A stretch of 64,000 nt of DNA from Pelodera strongyloides (taxonomy: Eukaryota > Nematoda > Chromadorea > Rhabditida > Rhabditidae), in contig JAANDG010000575.1 in the NCBI GenBank assembly GCA_036852015.1, positions 29,399-93,398 on the forward strand, read 5' to 3'. Shown here piece after piece: positions 1-12,905 of this stretch. Within the stretch, counting starts at the first letter, position 1; every line of letters starts with the position of its first letter. The notes under the pieces were generated by a model. The model was not told where the DNA came from. It made no database searches and saw nothing but the letters and a program-made list of their open reading frames with translations. A program made the position numbers and the translations under genes.

Positions 1-69
1 AGGTTATCTAAGCAGCAAGTTTAGTGTAAAACAGTGATCTTAGGTATCATCCAATCTCCATGTTATATA

Positions 70-310
70 GTATACCAGACGGCTCTCGCCGCCTGAAGGC
101 GACTTTCAAAGTTTAAAATGCAGGAAAAGTGAGCACACTTGTGTGAAACGTTTGCAACGTATCTAGAAAAGTCGTGAAATAAGATTCGGATTTCGTTTGC
201 TCAAGACTGGGCTCCAGCTGTCCTTTTATATCCTTTAGATATTCTAATTTTTTTTTGTTTCGTTCACACAAACAAAAAAGTAAACTCTTCTCCTTTATAT
301 AATAAGATTG
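70..310 (+). repeat. Structured retroposon-like unit with TATATAATAAGAT tail
   Basis: The left end carries a hairpin-forming motif (ACCAGACGGCT, then CGCCGCCTGAAGGCG). Related motifs occur at 46,563-46,602 and 63,042-63,077. The right end, 282-310, is a 29-base string identical to 20,968-20,996, where it follows a tRNA-like head instead. The sequence just before the tail is also similar at the two loci. Two different heads on one tail is typical of non-autonomous retroposons sharing a partner's 3' end. The boundaries are inferred. Confidence 0.45.
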
Positions 311-356
311 GTCTCGATTCAGATAAAACGACAAGTAGGGAGTGGGTAGGACTAGG

Positions 357-390
357 TTTAGACTTAGGCTTAGGCTAAATCTTAGGCTTG
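357..390 (+). repeat. Interstitial TTAGGC-like tract
   Basis: Degenerate TTAGGC/TTAGAC units lie head to tail. Similar short tracts occur at about 7,500, 10,483, 11,133, 16,428, 41,222, 59,451 and 61,350. Confidence 0.6.
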
Positions 391-850
391 TCATTGGCAT
401 AAGGAATAATTTACCTAAATCATTAACTTCCTAAGTCATCCTCATACAACTAATGATATTGCGGGATATTATCACTGGCCCCTAAGAAATTCTCATACTG
501 TCATAAAAACGGAAGCTCGTTTTTGCAAGCCCTCTATGTCCCCATTTCTAGTTTCCTGATTTTATTGCGCGATATAATAGTCTAGGCTCTTAAAAGTCTC
601 TCTTCCTCTGAAAATTCGAATCTGCCCATGCCCATATAGCCACTTATCTATCCTTTGATATATGACAAATGCACTTTCTCTTTCATTTTCTTGAGAAGAT
701 ATCGTGTTTTCGATTGGGATCTTTTTCGTGGGGGATATCTGCCATTTGATGTCATTGAGCTTGTCTGGCAGGGGAAGATCTCCTAAACTTTAGGTAGAGT
801 TCTCCCTAGCTATGGGCTTAACTTTCGCTAGGGAGGGTACATCCTCCCTG

Positions 851-1004
851 GTTCCGGGGTTCACTTTCACTTAGTTGAAGTTTAATTACGGAGAAGTTTA
901 AGATACCGAGACTTGTAAGATTTGTCTGTTAGGGGTAGTCTCTGGACTAACAGTAAGACATAGATATAGTCTAGTCATCACTTAGTTCCGGGGTTCACTT
1001 TCAC
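851..1004 (+). repeat. Direct repeat pair, 20 bp
   Basis: The 20-base string GTTCCGGGGTTCACTTTCAC occurs at 851-870 and again at 985-1,004, 134 bp apart. No gene or known element is recognised around it. Confidence 0.6.
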
Positions 1005-4000
1005 CAAGGTAACATTTTTTATTATGGTGATGTTTCACTGAAAAAACTTTAACTGGGGACTTTTTTTTAACTAATTAAAAAATCTCAAAAAATCTCATAA
1101 ACAGTGCCGTAGAAACATTCCAAATTTCACTTTTCCTAATTTTTATGCTCATTTTATGTGGAGAAAACAAATGAGCGAGCGCAGTTGCGCAGTCTTAAGT
1201 TTACAAGAGAGAAAATTCGGTCTCAAGGCACGCATATACCTAGGTATATAGATGTTTATGCCTTCAAACTTTAAAATTGTTTTAAAGCAAAGGAAGTAAT
1301 GTTCAATAATTAGCTAATACAGAACATATACTTTGGCAACACATCTTGGCGTATTATAACAAAAAAAGAAAGAAAAAGAGAAACCCAGCATTATTATATA
1401 TATATAACTTGCACCTACTCTAGTTCACGTTTTCATATCGATGTTCCTGCCCTCTCGGAGTATAGTAAAAGGTTAAAATGTGAAAATGTTACAGTAATCA
1501 CGGTTCAGCTTACGGCTCATTTCATTTACTATAAAGTAGCAAAAAGATTAGGTGATCTTCATGAAAAGTGCTAGGTTTTGACGTATACGATCACTGAGGC
1601 GTAGAAATTCAGCGGCATGGAGCATGGGGAAGCCTCACGCAGACATATAATATACCAACAAATACATTGCGCTGCATCGTAAGGAGATTCCGCTATACGA
1701 AAAAAATATGTTATCAAATTTTATGGGCTATTACAAAACTTTTAACAATAAGCAACGGTTTAACAAGTATTTTCAGTATACATTTTTTTCAAAAAAAACA
1801 ATATTTTCCAGACTTTATTTATGCAAAAAGGTCGAAATTAATTGACTATTCCTGTCACAAACAACCACAGTACACAACACTCCAAACAACATTATTGATG
1901 TCGTTGTTGTCCGGAGTAGTCTATCGGAAAACAGACACAATGATTGATTTTTATGGAGTACTCACTACTTACTACTAGACTAAAAATGAGGACTTCATAT
2001 CTATTTACGAATAAGTATTGAATTCGGGGAAAGTTATTATGCCTATGAAGATGCATAAATAATTCTTTTCTTTCGGGATTAGGTAATAAGATCAGAACAC
2101 TACGAAATTTAACAAACTTGTTTTACTATTACGTTTCTGATATGACTGCCCAGGGGTCAAATCTAATATTAATTTGTTTCTCATAGATTTCTCATAAAGT
2201 GGTACATAATCAATCATTTTAATATTCTGATCTCTCAAAATACTTCTGCTTCCATTCGACATCTGGTTTATCTATATAGCGTAGCAACGGCAACGTTTGG
2301 TAGTTTTTGTTATGATAGCTTGCGGTCAGTTTTAGGTTTTAGCTTGGAACCTACATTACCTTTTAGTTAGGTAGTTTTTGTTACGGTACATTTTGGTCAG
2401 CTAATTAGCTTCGTATGGTAGCCTCTGGTCAACTTTCGTTTTTCTTTCTTTTTTTGTCGCGCGGCAGTTCGTGCGGCACAATGGTACTTGAAGCTTGCCC
2501 ACTGTAGCTGATTATCTATCTCTCTAGTCACTTTCTACCACTTTTTTTGTAGAAACATTGAAACATTTGTGGGAAATTGCGGAATGCGTCTTTTTGAGTT
2601 TGATTTCGGCCACTTATTTTCGAACACATTTTTGTTCATTTAGTGAGGAAATTGAAGTAGAACTGTGCAGGGTGTATGTGGTAAAAAGGGAAGCGTTTTG
2701 GTTAATTAATTGCTTTACTTAAACCAATTAATAAGGGTATGAAAATCAGGCCTGAGAACCTCCTTGGAAGAATATACTCCTAAGAGGTTACTGGAGTTCT
2801 AACTTTAATTACTGTACTTTAATCTAGGATGTCTAAACCTGTATACTAACTGTGAACCATGTCAAACCTTATTTATTGTTAGTCAGGCATTTGTTCACCT
2901 TTTTTGTTGTTAATTCGGTCAAGACTTTCGCCTTATTTTTTTAGTATGCGGCCGGCGCCTGCAAAACCGCTTAACCTTGTAACGACAAAAAGGAAATGCT
3001 AAACACTTTTTCTTATAAATTTTCATCGTTTTTTTGTTAAAAAGAGCATAAAATCGTACAATAGTACTTGACAAAATAAAATCGTTTTACCTTTTATCTT
3101 ATAAATGGAGTGACTCTTTCATCTCTTCCTCTCTCTATTTTTTTCTTTATTCTTTACAAGAAAATATATGTTTTTATGTAAAAAACGGCGAAAAAATAAA
3201 GTGGGCACAAAGCCAATATTTCATGGGGGTTCCAGGTTTTTGTTTAACTTTTACTAGTCACTAATGGAAGCGATTATATGTGGCAGTTATGTGATTGCGA
3301 TCTCAGAATCTCAATTTGGCAAGCTAATTTCTTTTGTAATTATGCTAATTAATCCATCACAATGAGTGACCATTGACCTCTGAACTTAAACTCTGCGGTC
3401 TACGGTATACCATAGCATAAACCTAATTATTTTCAAGAAATTGGAAGCATATTTCGTTCAGTTCCCGTATTGTCTTCCTCATAGGACAATGTTCAATTTC
3501 GTTTCGCACCTTTTTCTACCGTAACCTCTTTCCAATTGCCAATACCAATTACGGAGGTCGTAGTTGTAAATTACCATTGCAATTTGAATTCTCGCACTTC
3601 CCGAAATGGGAATACTGTATTACTGTATCTATGTAATTGGGAGTGGGTGGAACATATTCGCATAAAATTTGATGTATTTCCGTCGGGAGTAGTAGGAGAA
3701 GTATAGTGAATTTGTCGAAATGGTCACTGTGTAAGGGCAAGAAACCCAGGGTTCCAACTACCTCTAAAAAGCAATTGGTCAAAGTTTGGGGTAGCTAACC
3801 TAAGGGTAAATCTGAGAAGTTGAAATTGCTTGAATTTATTTTTATTTTTTTCCAATATTTATATGAGACAATTACCACGTAAAGAGTGCAAGCTAGAGGT
3901 TGACTGGTGCTAGCTCCTGAAAATATTTTCTCAAGTTAATCTATAAATACATATAGACAGTTGATTATAAGTTTGAAAGACCACGGGTTTTTTTATCACC

Positions 4001-5621
4001 TCCAAATCAAATCGCAAGAAAAACTATACGCGTGAATTCCTTTCTTTATTTTATCGTCATTTTGGGAACCTGACCAAAAACTTGTTAGGAAATGGGAAAT
4101 CTGTTGATATAAAAAAAATGCTCCATTCCGAGTCAATTTCGCGTTTTCACTCATGTAGAGTGATACGTACAAAGGACAATATTTTCACTAAGAAACGCCA
4201 TCCTGTGAAATTAGAGCATAGATACCGAGTTGGGGAAGAGAGTTTGTTTTGGACGAACAGAAGTCGGATATATTTGTTCTACTATTTTTGTCCGCTGCGG
4301 TAATTTTCTTAACCGATTTTATATTGGTATCTTTTTTTAGAATGTATGTAGTCTAAGTGAAACAATGATCTTTTTTTAACCGTGAGAGGAAGGATGGAGT
4401 CGAGAGAGAGAGAGAGGGAGAGAGAGCTTAGAGAATAAAAGAGAAAGTGAGTATTGGGGCAATTAGTTTTTCATAGCACATTAGTTCGCGCCGCGCGCAA
4501 CTATCCAGCTAAATCGAGCAATTTGAAAAAGCGAAACGCAATGCTTGTGCTTTACTCAAGCGCTTTGCGCTATTCAGAACCTTCTACTCCTCCTTCCGCT
4601 CTAGTTTTGAAAAGAACGTAAATAGGAGCATGGCGTTCGTTTAGGTGCGCGTGTCTAAATTTTGCCACTCGACGGTTTAATGACTAGGGAAAGCGTGCGT
4701 TTTTTTCGATCTGGGCAAGATAGATTTTCGAAAGAGCGTATTTGGCAAAAAAAGGTTTAAGAGGGATAAATGTTTAAATTCTCAGGCAATATATAAACAT
4801 ATCATCCGTAGAATAGACCTAAACAAAACTAGATTGTTAAGTGAACCTCATCCCTAAAGTAACGCTAAACATAACGGTCGTAGATCATTCTTAAAATGAC
4901 CTCACAAGCGAATGACAATGGGTCACTATGCAGTTAACAAACGAATCATAGCTCATTTTGTAGAGGTTTTAATTCTTATAAATACGCCCAGTTTAAAAAT
5001 TACTAAACGAAAGCACCCGAACAGTTACGAGCGAAAGAAAACTACTCCACAGTGACAACATCCAGTCATTTTTCTACTTAGGCATTGTAGCAGCCAGCAT
5101 TTGCAACAAATCCGCTTTACGTGAGTTTAATTATGCCGGTTTGTTGCCCAAAAATGGCTGCCTAGTGTCAATTGTGTTTAGAATATGTTATTAATCTAAC
5201 ATCGTTTTCCTATCTCACTTTCATTTAGCAAACTTTTCTTCTTCTTCTTTCGCAATGTAGAAAGCGAGAAATTCTCAAGGACAAAAGCCGAGTACGTTTT
5301 GTTGACATTTGATCACAGGCGTATCTTATTGTTGGCTCTTAACATTTCGAGGTGGGGGCTAGCTTCTTCTAAGTACTGCGGAAAAGTTCATTTACCAATA
5401 TTTATTGAATAAGAGTTTTAAAAAAATTGTTTGAAACTACCTAAGAAGTAGTGTCGTAAATATAAACGGGATCACAACTGACCACTGGGTCGTTCGTTCT
5501 TGCCAAAACACAGAATGATATTTTAAAAGGTATCTTGTTCCAAAGTTTTCTTGTTTCAACTGTATATTGCCACTTCCCACCATTGAACCTTGTCTCCCGT
5601 GTCCAAGGCCGTAGTATGTCA

Positions 5622-5697
5622 CCGTCGGGCATCGAACCCTCGTCGTTGGCAACCGGAATATCGGCTAACGTATTGCGCCATCCCGGCGACGACCTCT
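5622..5697 (-). repeat. tRNA-derived SINE-like unit
   Basis: Read on the minus strand this has an A-box-like TGGCGCAATACG, a perfect B-box GGTTCGATGCC, and a 7-bp acceptor-like pairing (GTCGCCG with CGGTGAC, one G-U). The anticodon and T stems do not pair properly, so it is not a functional tRNA gene. It is more GC-rich than its flanks. A tRNA-derived SINE or tRNA pseudogene fits best. Confidence 0.5.
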
Positions 5698-7151
5698 CGG
5701 TTCGGCTCTGTTTCACTAAGAAAACCTGCCGAGGCTATTTGAGCGCGAGAAAAACTGATATTTTGTGAGAGCTACAAAGTGTCCATAGGGGATTTCTAGA
5801 ATTGCTGTCTAAAAACTAGACAATGAACTTGGGACTAAAGTTAAAAACTGTTCTGAAAAGCGGGACATTTAAAAATATACATACTTAGGCGCGAGAATCT
5901 TGGCCACAAGTTGTGAGCGCTGAACACCGATCAGAGCTAACTACATATCTAACTGTCAAACTGGCATTCTCTATTCCACTATTCCCCCTACTTTTCACTC
6001 AAGTTCACAAACTTTGGAAAATCTATTAGGTTTGTTTATCGTTAACCTTGTATTTCTGCCAGACGCGTTACTTCCTGGTTCTTGCCTAAAAAAGATAAAA
6101 ATATCCCTAAAAACTTTCACCTCGCCTTCTTTCTTTACTTAAAGAGGGTATCATCTTGATGACGTGGAATCGCAATTGCCAAGTATTTCAACCAGGCATT
6201 TGTGGTTTATCTTGTATATTTGCTTGTACAAAGTTTAATCGTCCGTGATGCCGTGCTTCCCGAGGGGTTTATCTCCGCGTAAACGAGTTTTTCCACCTTT
6301 CTGTATGTTTTTTTTTGTCTGCCAGAAGGCGATAGGGAAAGCCCTATTATTGTCAAAGTTACGCAACCTGGTAGTTTACATTCTTTGGCCTAAGCAGGAT
6401 TTTGGATTAACATCACTTACGTTGGCATAGTATAAGTACAGTCAAGGAGTATCACATATCATGAGTTAAAAAAGGTGTTTAGACAGGAATTCAAAATTCT
6501 CTAATAAAATTCTGATCCAAGAAACAAGAGTTCCAAAGCACCTCCATGTTTTTAGATCATTTATTAAAACATGGGTTTGTCAGTTTTAAGTTTAAGGCTA
6601 ACCCAATCTCCAATTTCCTTGTTGTAAATTTCAAATCAACAAAAAAAAAGTTGTTTGCAGAAAAACGACTCTAAACTGATTTGCAAAACGTCCTTGTGTG
6701 GGCGAACAAACAGAATATAGCTAGGAACACACATCTTGTAGATTTTAGAGTTGTACCGGACCAAACGATTTAAAAAAAAACATGATTTCTTTTAACTGTC
6801 AGGTATGTCAGTGTCCCTTTAATTTTTTGGGACTTCAGTATCCCTTTAAAGTTTAAAGAGCCAATAATTATGGGTTATGTGAAAGTGTGAAAGTCCGAAT
6901 GTTTACACAAATCGAACAGAGTTCGTGCTATTGTTGATAGATATTTACTAATTTTTTCGTGGCCTTGGGCCCCCGTCAGCTGTCTCCAAATTCTTAACTT
7001 ATTTGGTGCGTTCCTCAACGTGTTCTCAGAGTCTCAGAGTGTATCACTAAAAGGCTAAGCGCCAAAACCAAGTGAACTTTTTAATGCATTGTCATCAAAA
7101 CGAAAAAAATGACCAATTATGAATGCACTTTTTGACGTGAGCAATTGTATG

Positions 7152-7223
7152 CACTCTCTCCTTCTCCCCGTCTCTCCCTTTCTCTCTCCCTCGCTCTCTC
7201 TCCCCTTCTCTCTCTCGCTCTCA

Positions 7224-7291
<68 letters not shown>
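7152..7291 (+). repeat. CT microsatellite
   Basis: A pyrimidine tract becomes an essentially pure (CT)n run from about 7,228 to 7,291. Frames across it on both strands encode only Ser-Leu or Arg-Glu repeats and are artefacts. Confidence 0.95.
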
Positions 7292-7295
<4 letters not shown>

Positions 7296-8234
7296 GCCTG
7301 CAGGCGACCTTGTACATAAGAGAGAATATATAGAGAGACCGATTGGTCTCGAAATTTTGCTTGAACTCGGACCACTTGACAGCCACCGAAATGACAATGC
7401 CAGTGTAAGTGACAATGAAAAGTGACAGAGACACATGAAAGGGGGCAATTGAGCGTTCTATTTGGCTTAATTGGCCAGGTCCATAAATAATACGTATGGC
7501 GCCTAGGCCTAAGCCTTAGGCGCGCCTGATTTTGTAGTATCTGCTGATTGTCTTTAGATTAAGTGAATGAGAAAAACCACGCGTTTGAATTTGACTAATT
7601 ATTAAATACCGATGTGTAATTTGGAAGTGGTAAATTTTCTAATGTTTACCTTTCTAATTTTAATTTTCTAATGATATTGCGCTTCACTTAAAATTAAAAC
7701 ACTTAGACCACTTGGTAACAATTAGGGCCCTACAAGTAGATAAATGGATCCAACCCAACAAGGCCCAACGAATGGTCTAGCGTGTAAACTAGATTGTTGC
7801 TTATCTCTAAACCCCACACCATATGCATCCTACTTTATTTGTCACATGTTACAGTAATTAGAAAGTAATGAAAACCATACGTCTATTTTCACATAGCAGT
7901 CTACAAGGTGCCACCGATTGAAATTAAGATTATATGCCTTGTTTTTCTTTCTATCTAATGGAGGAAAAACGACCGAATAGCGTATGCCAATGATCTTATC
8001 TCGTTTCTAATGCTGACCATGTTTTTGTAGGAGAATTGCTAAATTGAAAAAATCCTTAATTGACCGGGGACGTGTTAAAATTATAACAAGGGTATTATTT
8101 TAATGATGCCACTATTATTTAAATAGGATAATCCTAAATCCTAAGGATGATCCTAAAGATTCTCCAAAGAAAAAAACTCGTGCATACTCTGGCTCTACCA
8201 CAAACTTTACTCAATTATCTAAACGGACTCAACC

Positions 8235-8654
8235 TTAAAGGAGGAGGCTCACGAGAATGAAGTGCTCGAATGGTTTCCTTTTATCGAAAGATGATGGTAT
8301 TAAGTTCCGAAAGACATGCTTTACAATGCAAAAGCTTTTAACTGGAAGGAGTAAATCAGTATGAAACTATGAATTCTATCAAAATTTTGGATCGTAAAAA
8401 ATAGTTGATTTCCATAGTGGGCATGCAAATTTTGTGCTGGCTTGCAAAATGACTTGTAAATTTGCATGTTTAGCTTTGAAGTCTACCTTGCATACGATAG
8501 GTTATTTTATTTGACTTCGAGTTCTTAGATTAATTAATTCCTCCAAACTAAAGCGCTGAACCTTATAATACTTGTTTTTTGAAAGATAAACCCATTATCC
8601 TTCGATAAAAGGAAACTATTTGAGCACTTCATTCTCGTGAGCCTCCTCCTTTAA
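8235..8654. mobile_element. TTAA-flanked MITE, family 1 (about 420 bp)
   Basis: The element is bounded by TTAA on both sides. Terminal inverted repeats of about 55 bp start AGGAGGAGGCTCACGAGAAT and return in reverse at 8,600-8,650. It has no coding capacity. A 251-bp internally deleted copy lies at 39,459-39,709, and a diverged right end at about 56,430-56,478. TTAA target sites are used by piggyBac-type transposases, but the superfamily is inferred from the target site alone. Confidence 0.8.
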
Positions 8655-8889
8655 ACTCAAACCCTCAATAAACTCTTCTCAGTAGCACTACGTGACAATT
8701 ATTCCTAAAACCCAACCATAGGTTTTGACCGCCCATCTCCAAAGTTGACTTTAACTCTGCTAACCTTGTAGGGCTTTTTTGGGGCCGGAGTCACGCCAAG
8801 GCACAGTGTCTTAATGGTAACTCTTCATCTGTTGAAAGTACCTATTTTCGACGGGTTTTTTAGTCTTCGACCAATGGTGCATGAAACCG

Positions 8890-8987
8890 TATGGGAGGGG
8901 GAGGGAGGGGGAGAGAGGGAGGGAGGAAGAGATAAAAAACGAGAAAGAAAGAAATAGAGGGAGAGGGAAGAAAGAGAGGAGAAGGAC

Positions 8988-9024
<37 letters not shown>

Positions 9025-9065
9025 GAGAGAGAGAGAGAAAGAAACGACAGAGAAAGAGAGAAATT
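8890..9065 (+). repeat. GA-rich purine microsatellite
   Basis: This is a nearly uninterrupted purine run of GGGAGA and GAGA units. It has no coding value. Confidence 0.95.
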
Positions 9066-9841
9066 GGGATGAAGAGATTTACATAGGGAATTATGACCAT
9101 AGGGAGAGACAAGGATGTATGTACGAAGTGAGGGACTGAATAAGGATAATATCTGATATCCTAGGGTTACTATAATTTGAGAACGGTGAATAAAGTTGTA
9201 TCATATCTAGTTGATCAGAGCTGATGCGGGGTTTATGAGAGTTCGTTTGATGCATATTCGTTTTCGCTGAACAAACTTGTGTCATTCTAAATGAGCATCC
9301 TACTGGGGTTTACAAGTATCCCAAAAATTCGGCATGGTTCTGCAAAAAACTTCCGTAATTATGCACGAAACTTGCATATATAATATGAAAACTTAAAAAA
9401 ATGTTCTCGTGTAGGTCCAAGATACCGTAAATTTTTATCATACTTGGAAACCCATAAACTTCCGCCATTAGCTTACAATTTGCTTGCGCTCCTACTTGGC
9501 TTTAGTTTTATTTGCTATTTTCTGATAGTACAGTTCCTCTTTACAATTCAATACTTTTTTTTTACGTTCATTACTCTTTTACTGCAGCTGACAAAAGAAT
9601 AAACTCGATGATTCTAAGGTCTTTTGGCCGTTAACAGTTAACCGTTAACCTTAAAAAGTTCTTATTACTTTAGTGTTCTAAAACTTTATTGTTTTTACAG
9701 TCTTTAAATGTGTAAATTTCACGGTGTTCCTGGGGGTACTTATAACGAGAGAAAATGCTCAGTTTTTGCTGACTTTTTGTTTTTGTACGCCAGAAAATGA
9801 CCTTCTTTTATTGAGTTTTATGTAGAGAAATAGACACTGGT

Positions 9842-9887
9842 ATGAGGAAGCTACACCTTGGCATAGGAATACTTTCTTCCTTTTTAA
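9842..9887 (+). other. Candidate signal-peptide exon of PAN gene (weak)
   Basis: An ATG opens a short hydrophobic stretch (MRKLHLGIGILSSFL) and could splice after one extra base at a GTGTTT site. That is phase 1, the phase needed by the first clear PAN exon at 11,592. The donor is atypical and the signal peptide would be short. This is the best candidate I found upstream, but it may be chance. Confidence 0.2.
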
Positions 9888-10118
9888 GTGTTTAAAGTAA
9901 AACCTTTAACGAAACCTAAAGTGATCAATGCCATTTCATCGTCACTGCGCTCTGTCTCACGAACTGACTAATAAACAGGGAAACATTTAAAACAACCATG
10001 CAGTTTAATATATAAACGGACTAAATGTTAATGCTGTATTAATTGGAATCGAGCATGGTAACACAATAAATGTATAGTCATAGTGACTGACAAATGTCGA
10101 TATGCATGTAGTACACTG

Positions 10119-10440
10119 GGGAAACTTGGCGACATCGCCGCGCCAAAAATGAGGGTCCGCCACAGTGGGGCGGCGCACTGCGCCTAGAGCGCGCGGCAAG
10201 CGCGCCACAGGTCCGCGAAAGGATATTCAACGCAGTTGGGCGAACCTGCGGCGAACTTTTCTTAGGTTCCGCGGCAAGTCCGCCGTAGGCGCGCTCCAGA
10301 TACGTCATGAGACCGCAGTAGGTGCGCCATTACCATTCGCGCACTCCGGCGCACCCGCCGCGCACCTTAGGCGGAGTGCGCCGCCCGCTGTGGCGGACCC
10401 TCATTTTTGGCGCGGCGATGTCGCCAAGTTTCACGTTGTA
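10119..10440. mobile_element. GC-rich foldback element
   Basis: Inverted repeats of more than 50 bp sit at 10,124-10,175 and 10,375-10,430 (core GCCAAAAATGAGGGTCCGCC and its reverse). They enclose a very GC-rich centre of GCGCGGCAAGCGCGCC-like units. The contrast with the AT-rich surroundings suggests an inserted non-autonomous DNA element. No clear target duplication was found. Confidence 0.65.
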
Positions 10441-10482
10441 GTGGGTAAGTAATTAGAGGAATATTTACTTTGGTTTATTGTT

Positions 10483-10503
10483 AGGCTTAGGCTTAGGCTT
10501 ATG
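10483..10503 (+). repeat. Interstitial telomeric TTAGGC repeat
   Basis: Three near-perfect tandem TTAGGC units, then a degenerate one. This matches the nematode telomere sequence and supports assignment to that phylum. Confidence 0.8.
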
Positions 10504-11291
10504 CCCTATTCCTTATATCTCGTATTCTAATACTACGTCCCAACTCGCAAAACCCAAATGAAAGCGTCATAGTAAACAATATGATTCACCAAAAATGTAA
10601 CTACTTACACATGTCAAAAACAGGTTTTGAACATCTTTTCGTTTTTCACACGCATAGTTTTATTTACTGAATTTTTACTGAAAATGCGGGTTATTGTTAC
10701 TCAAGTGGCGGAAAGAACGTTCGGTTTTTGAGCACATACAAACCCCTACTCTAGATCTGTAAATATGCTTACGACACTTTAAAAGGGACGCGTTGGTTAA
10801 TTTAAAGCGGTATGATGTGGTTTTGAAACCAATGTTGGAAAACTGTATTTGACATGCATTGCTCTAGTTTTCTCACCGAAAAATGAGGAAACTTTTTTTA
10901 CGTGGGTCTCAGACCTTAAGCATATTTGACAGCCTTTTGCTTTAAAATTTTCAAGGTAAAACAAGTGGTGTTTGCCTAATCAGTGTCACTAAACACACAC
11001 AAAACAAAGGAATAGAGTTCATTTGGAACTAAAAACCAGTCCCTTTTTGTGTCTTTAGTGTAGGGAACGTGATTCCCCGACACCTCGAGATTGTTGCCGT
11101 ACTTTTAAAGGAAAGATATTTGAGTTTTTATATTGCCTTAGGCTTAGGGCTTAGGGACTTCATCAATAATGACCGCAAATTAGGCGTATAATTTTTACCA
11201 CAATAAGTAGAATGAAAATATCAAAACTAAATCACGGGATTTTGTGAGCTAGATTTTAGTTTAGTTTAGTTTGGACTTTATTCATGTGACG

Positions 11292-11476
11292 TTAAAGCGG
11301 TAAACATCCAGTTTTGAAACGTATGGCAGACCCTGTATTCCGATGTAGTGTATGCAAATTACTGCACGACTACCGTACTATTATCAGACTAATTATATTA
11401 AATTACATACATCATATGTTGAATGTACATGCCCCAAATACGTTTCAAAAATTGGCTGTTAGTTACGGCTCCATCT
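11292..11476. mobile_element. Degenerate TTAA MITE, family 3
   Basis: The left end TTAAAGCGG is followed by a TTTTGAAACG block, and a reverse partner CGTTTCAAAAATTGGCTG lies near the right end. It is an old copy of the AAAGCGAAATACCGGCCGG family seen intact in CEP104 introns. Confidence 0.5.
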
Positions 11477-11591
11477 TGCACAAGGAAATTTGCGCAGCCT
11501 CAAATTTCAGGAAAAGATAATCCCTTGTGTAACTTCTTGAAGAAATTAGTGTAATTTTGAGAATTACGACAACCGATTCTTAATTTTCCAG

Positions 11592-12905
11592 ATTGCCCGG
11601 ATGACAATATTTACGTGTTCGAAAATACTACTCAATCTGATCGATCTCGATATATTTTTGTTGAATTTCCAGCAAAGGACTTTCATGTGGGTTTACTTCT
11701 TAATATGATTTTTAATGATATATAAAAAATTGTAAAGGGAGGGTTGTGTGCGCCGGCTCGAAATTTGATAGCAAATAGATATGCGTGTGACAATGCTGTT
11801 GCATTTGCATGTTATATATGGAAACTTCCTAATTAAATTCAGCATAACGTTGTCAACTTTGTTCAATAAAGTTGGGACCAGTTGTTCGTGGGTGTGCTTA
11901 AAAATATATTAATAGTTTATTGGAAAAAAAAATTAGGTTAAAATTTTACACAAACATATTAATTTCAGGATTGCATACGAAAATGTTTTGGAAATCAATT
12001 TTGTTACTCGATAAAGTATGATGAATCACGTCATGATCGTTGTTCACTTTACTACTTCAGGTGGGTAGCTATTTTTCTTTATTTTTTATTTTTATTTATT
12101 TAATAATAATAATAATAATTTATTACGCACACATACAATTCATGAGAAAAATATATGCAACGTACACTTTTGTCGAGTAAAGCAACAGTAGCACAAATAC
12201 AAATATGAATAAAGCGAAAGAATAAATAAAGGGACACATTATAAATTTGTTTGTTTCTTCACTTTATTGTTTATATGGTTGCTTGTTTGTTTACTATAAA
12301 GTGCAACAAAACTGTCATTACTATTAATTTTCAATGCAAGATGTTGCCCAATCCTTGATTTTGGTTTTGACTATTTTTCTGTTAGTTCTAGAGGTACAAT
12401 TGAATATAAGTTTACGGAGGTGTCTCATATAAGGCACACATAATGACCTACCATAATCATAATGATATAGATATAAAGTCACTTATCTATCGCAAGACTA
12501 TATCACTCCCAATCTTGGTTCCATGCAATAACTGTCCTCTATTGTAAGAAGTATCTGTTGTTAAAGCAACATAACTTCCGCTTTTTGAAACGGATGACGG
12601 ACACTGCATTCCTATGTATGTATGCATTCCTATGTATGTAAGTGAGCTCGACTTTTTATTCTAATCACACTCATTTGCATATGGAAATGAGAATGCAGTT
12701 ATCCAAATCCGTTTCAAAAATCGGCTGTTATATCGCTTTAGCGGGAAGTGCTTACCTAGTTGGAGTTCCATCCGTTAAATGAAGAATATTTTTTTCAGCG
12801 CTTACAATTGTACACGTATGCCATTGGTGCCAGCCAACTCACTGAGATACACTGGTGGTGCAAAGACCATCGATTGTTTACGCTGCCCTTCTAATGGAGA
12901 ATTTG
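11592..12905 (+). other. PAN module 1 (exons 1-3)
   Basis: Three exons encode a cysteine module: an opening Cys (CPDDNIYVF), a paired Cys block (DCIRKCFGNQFCYSIKY), single cysteines (RCSLYYF, YNCTRMP), and a closing DCLRCPS with C-x2-C. It is more diverged than modules 4-7. Confidence 0.7.

Larger units (their letters stand above)
1..9841. other. Left flank without a supported gene
   Basis: I find no exon chain with domain support here on either strand. Open frames are short, AT-rich and lack recognisable motifs. The stretch contains the separately listed repeats, a SINE-like unit and a TTAA inverted-repeat element. It may be intergenic, or a long first intron of the PAN-domain gene if that gene begins further left. 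Confidence 0.6.

Noticed and set aside
5437..5768. Overlapping short genes on both strands
   Set aside because: The frames coincide with the GC-rich tRNA-derived unit and have no domain or splice support.
7055..7448. Several 60-106-codon frames on both strands
   Set aside because: They only read through the CT/GA microsatellite and are Ser-Leu or Arg-Glu runs.
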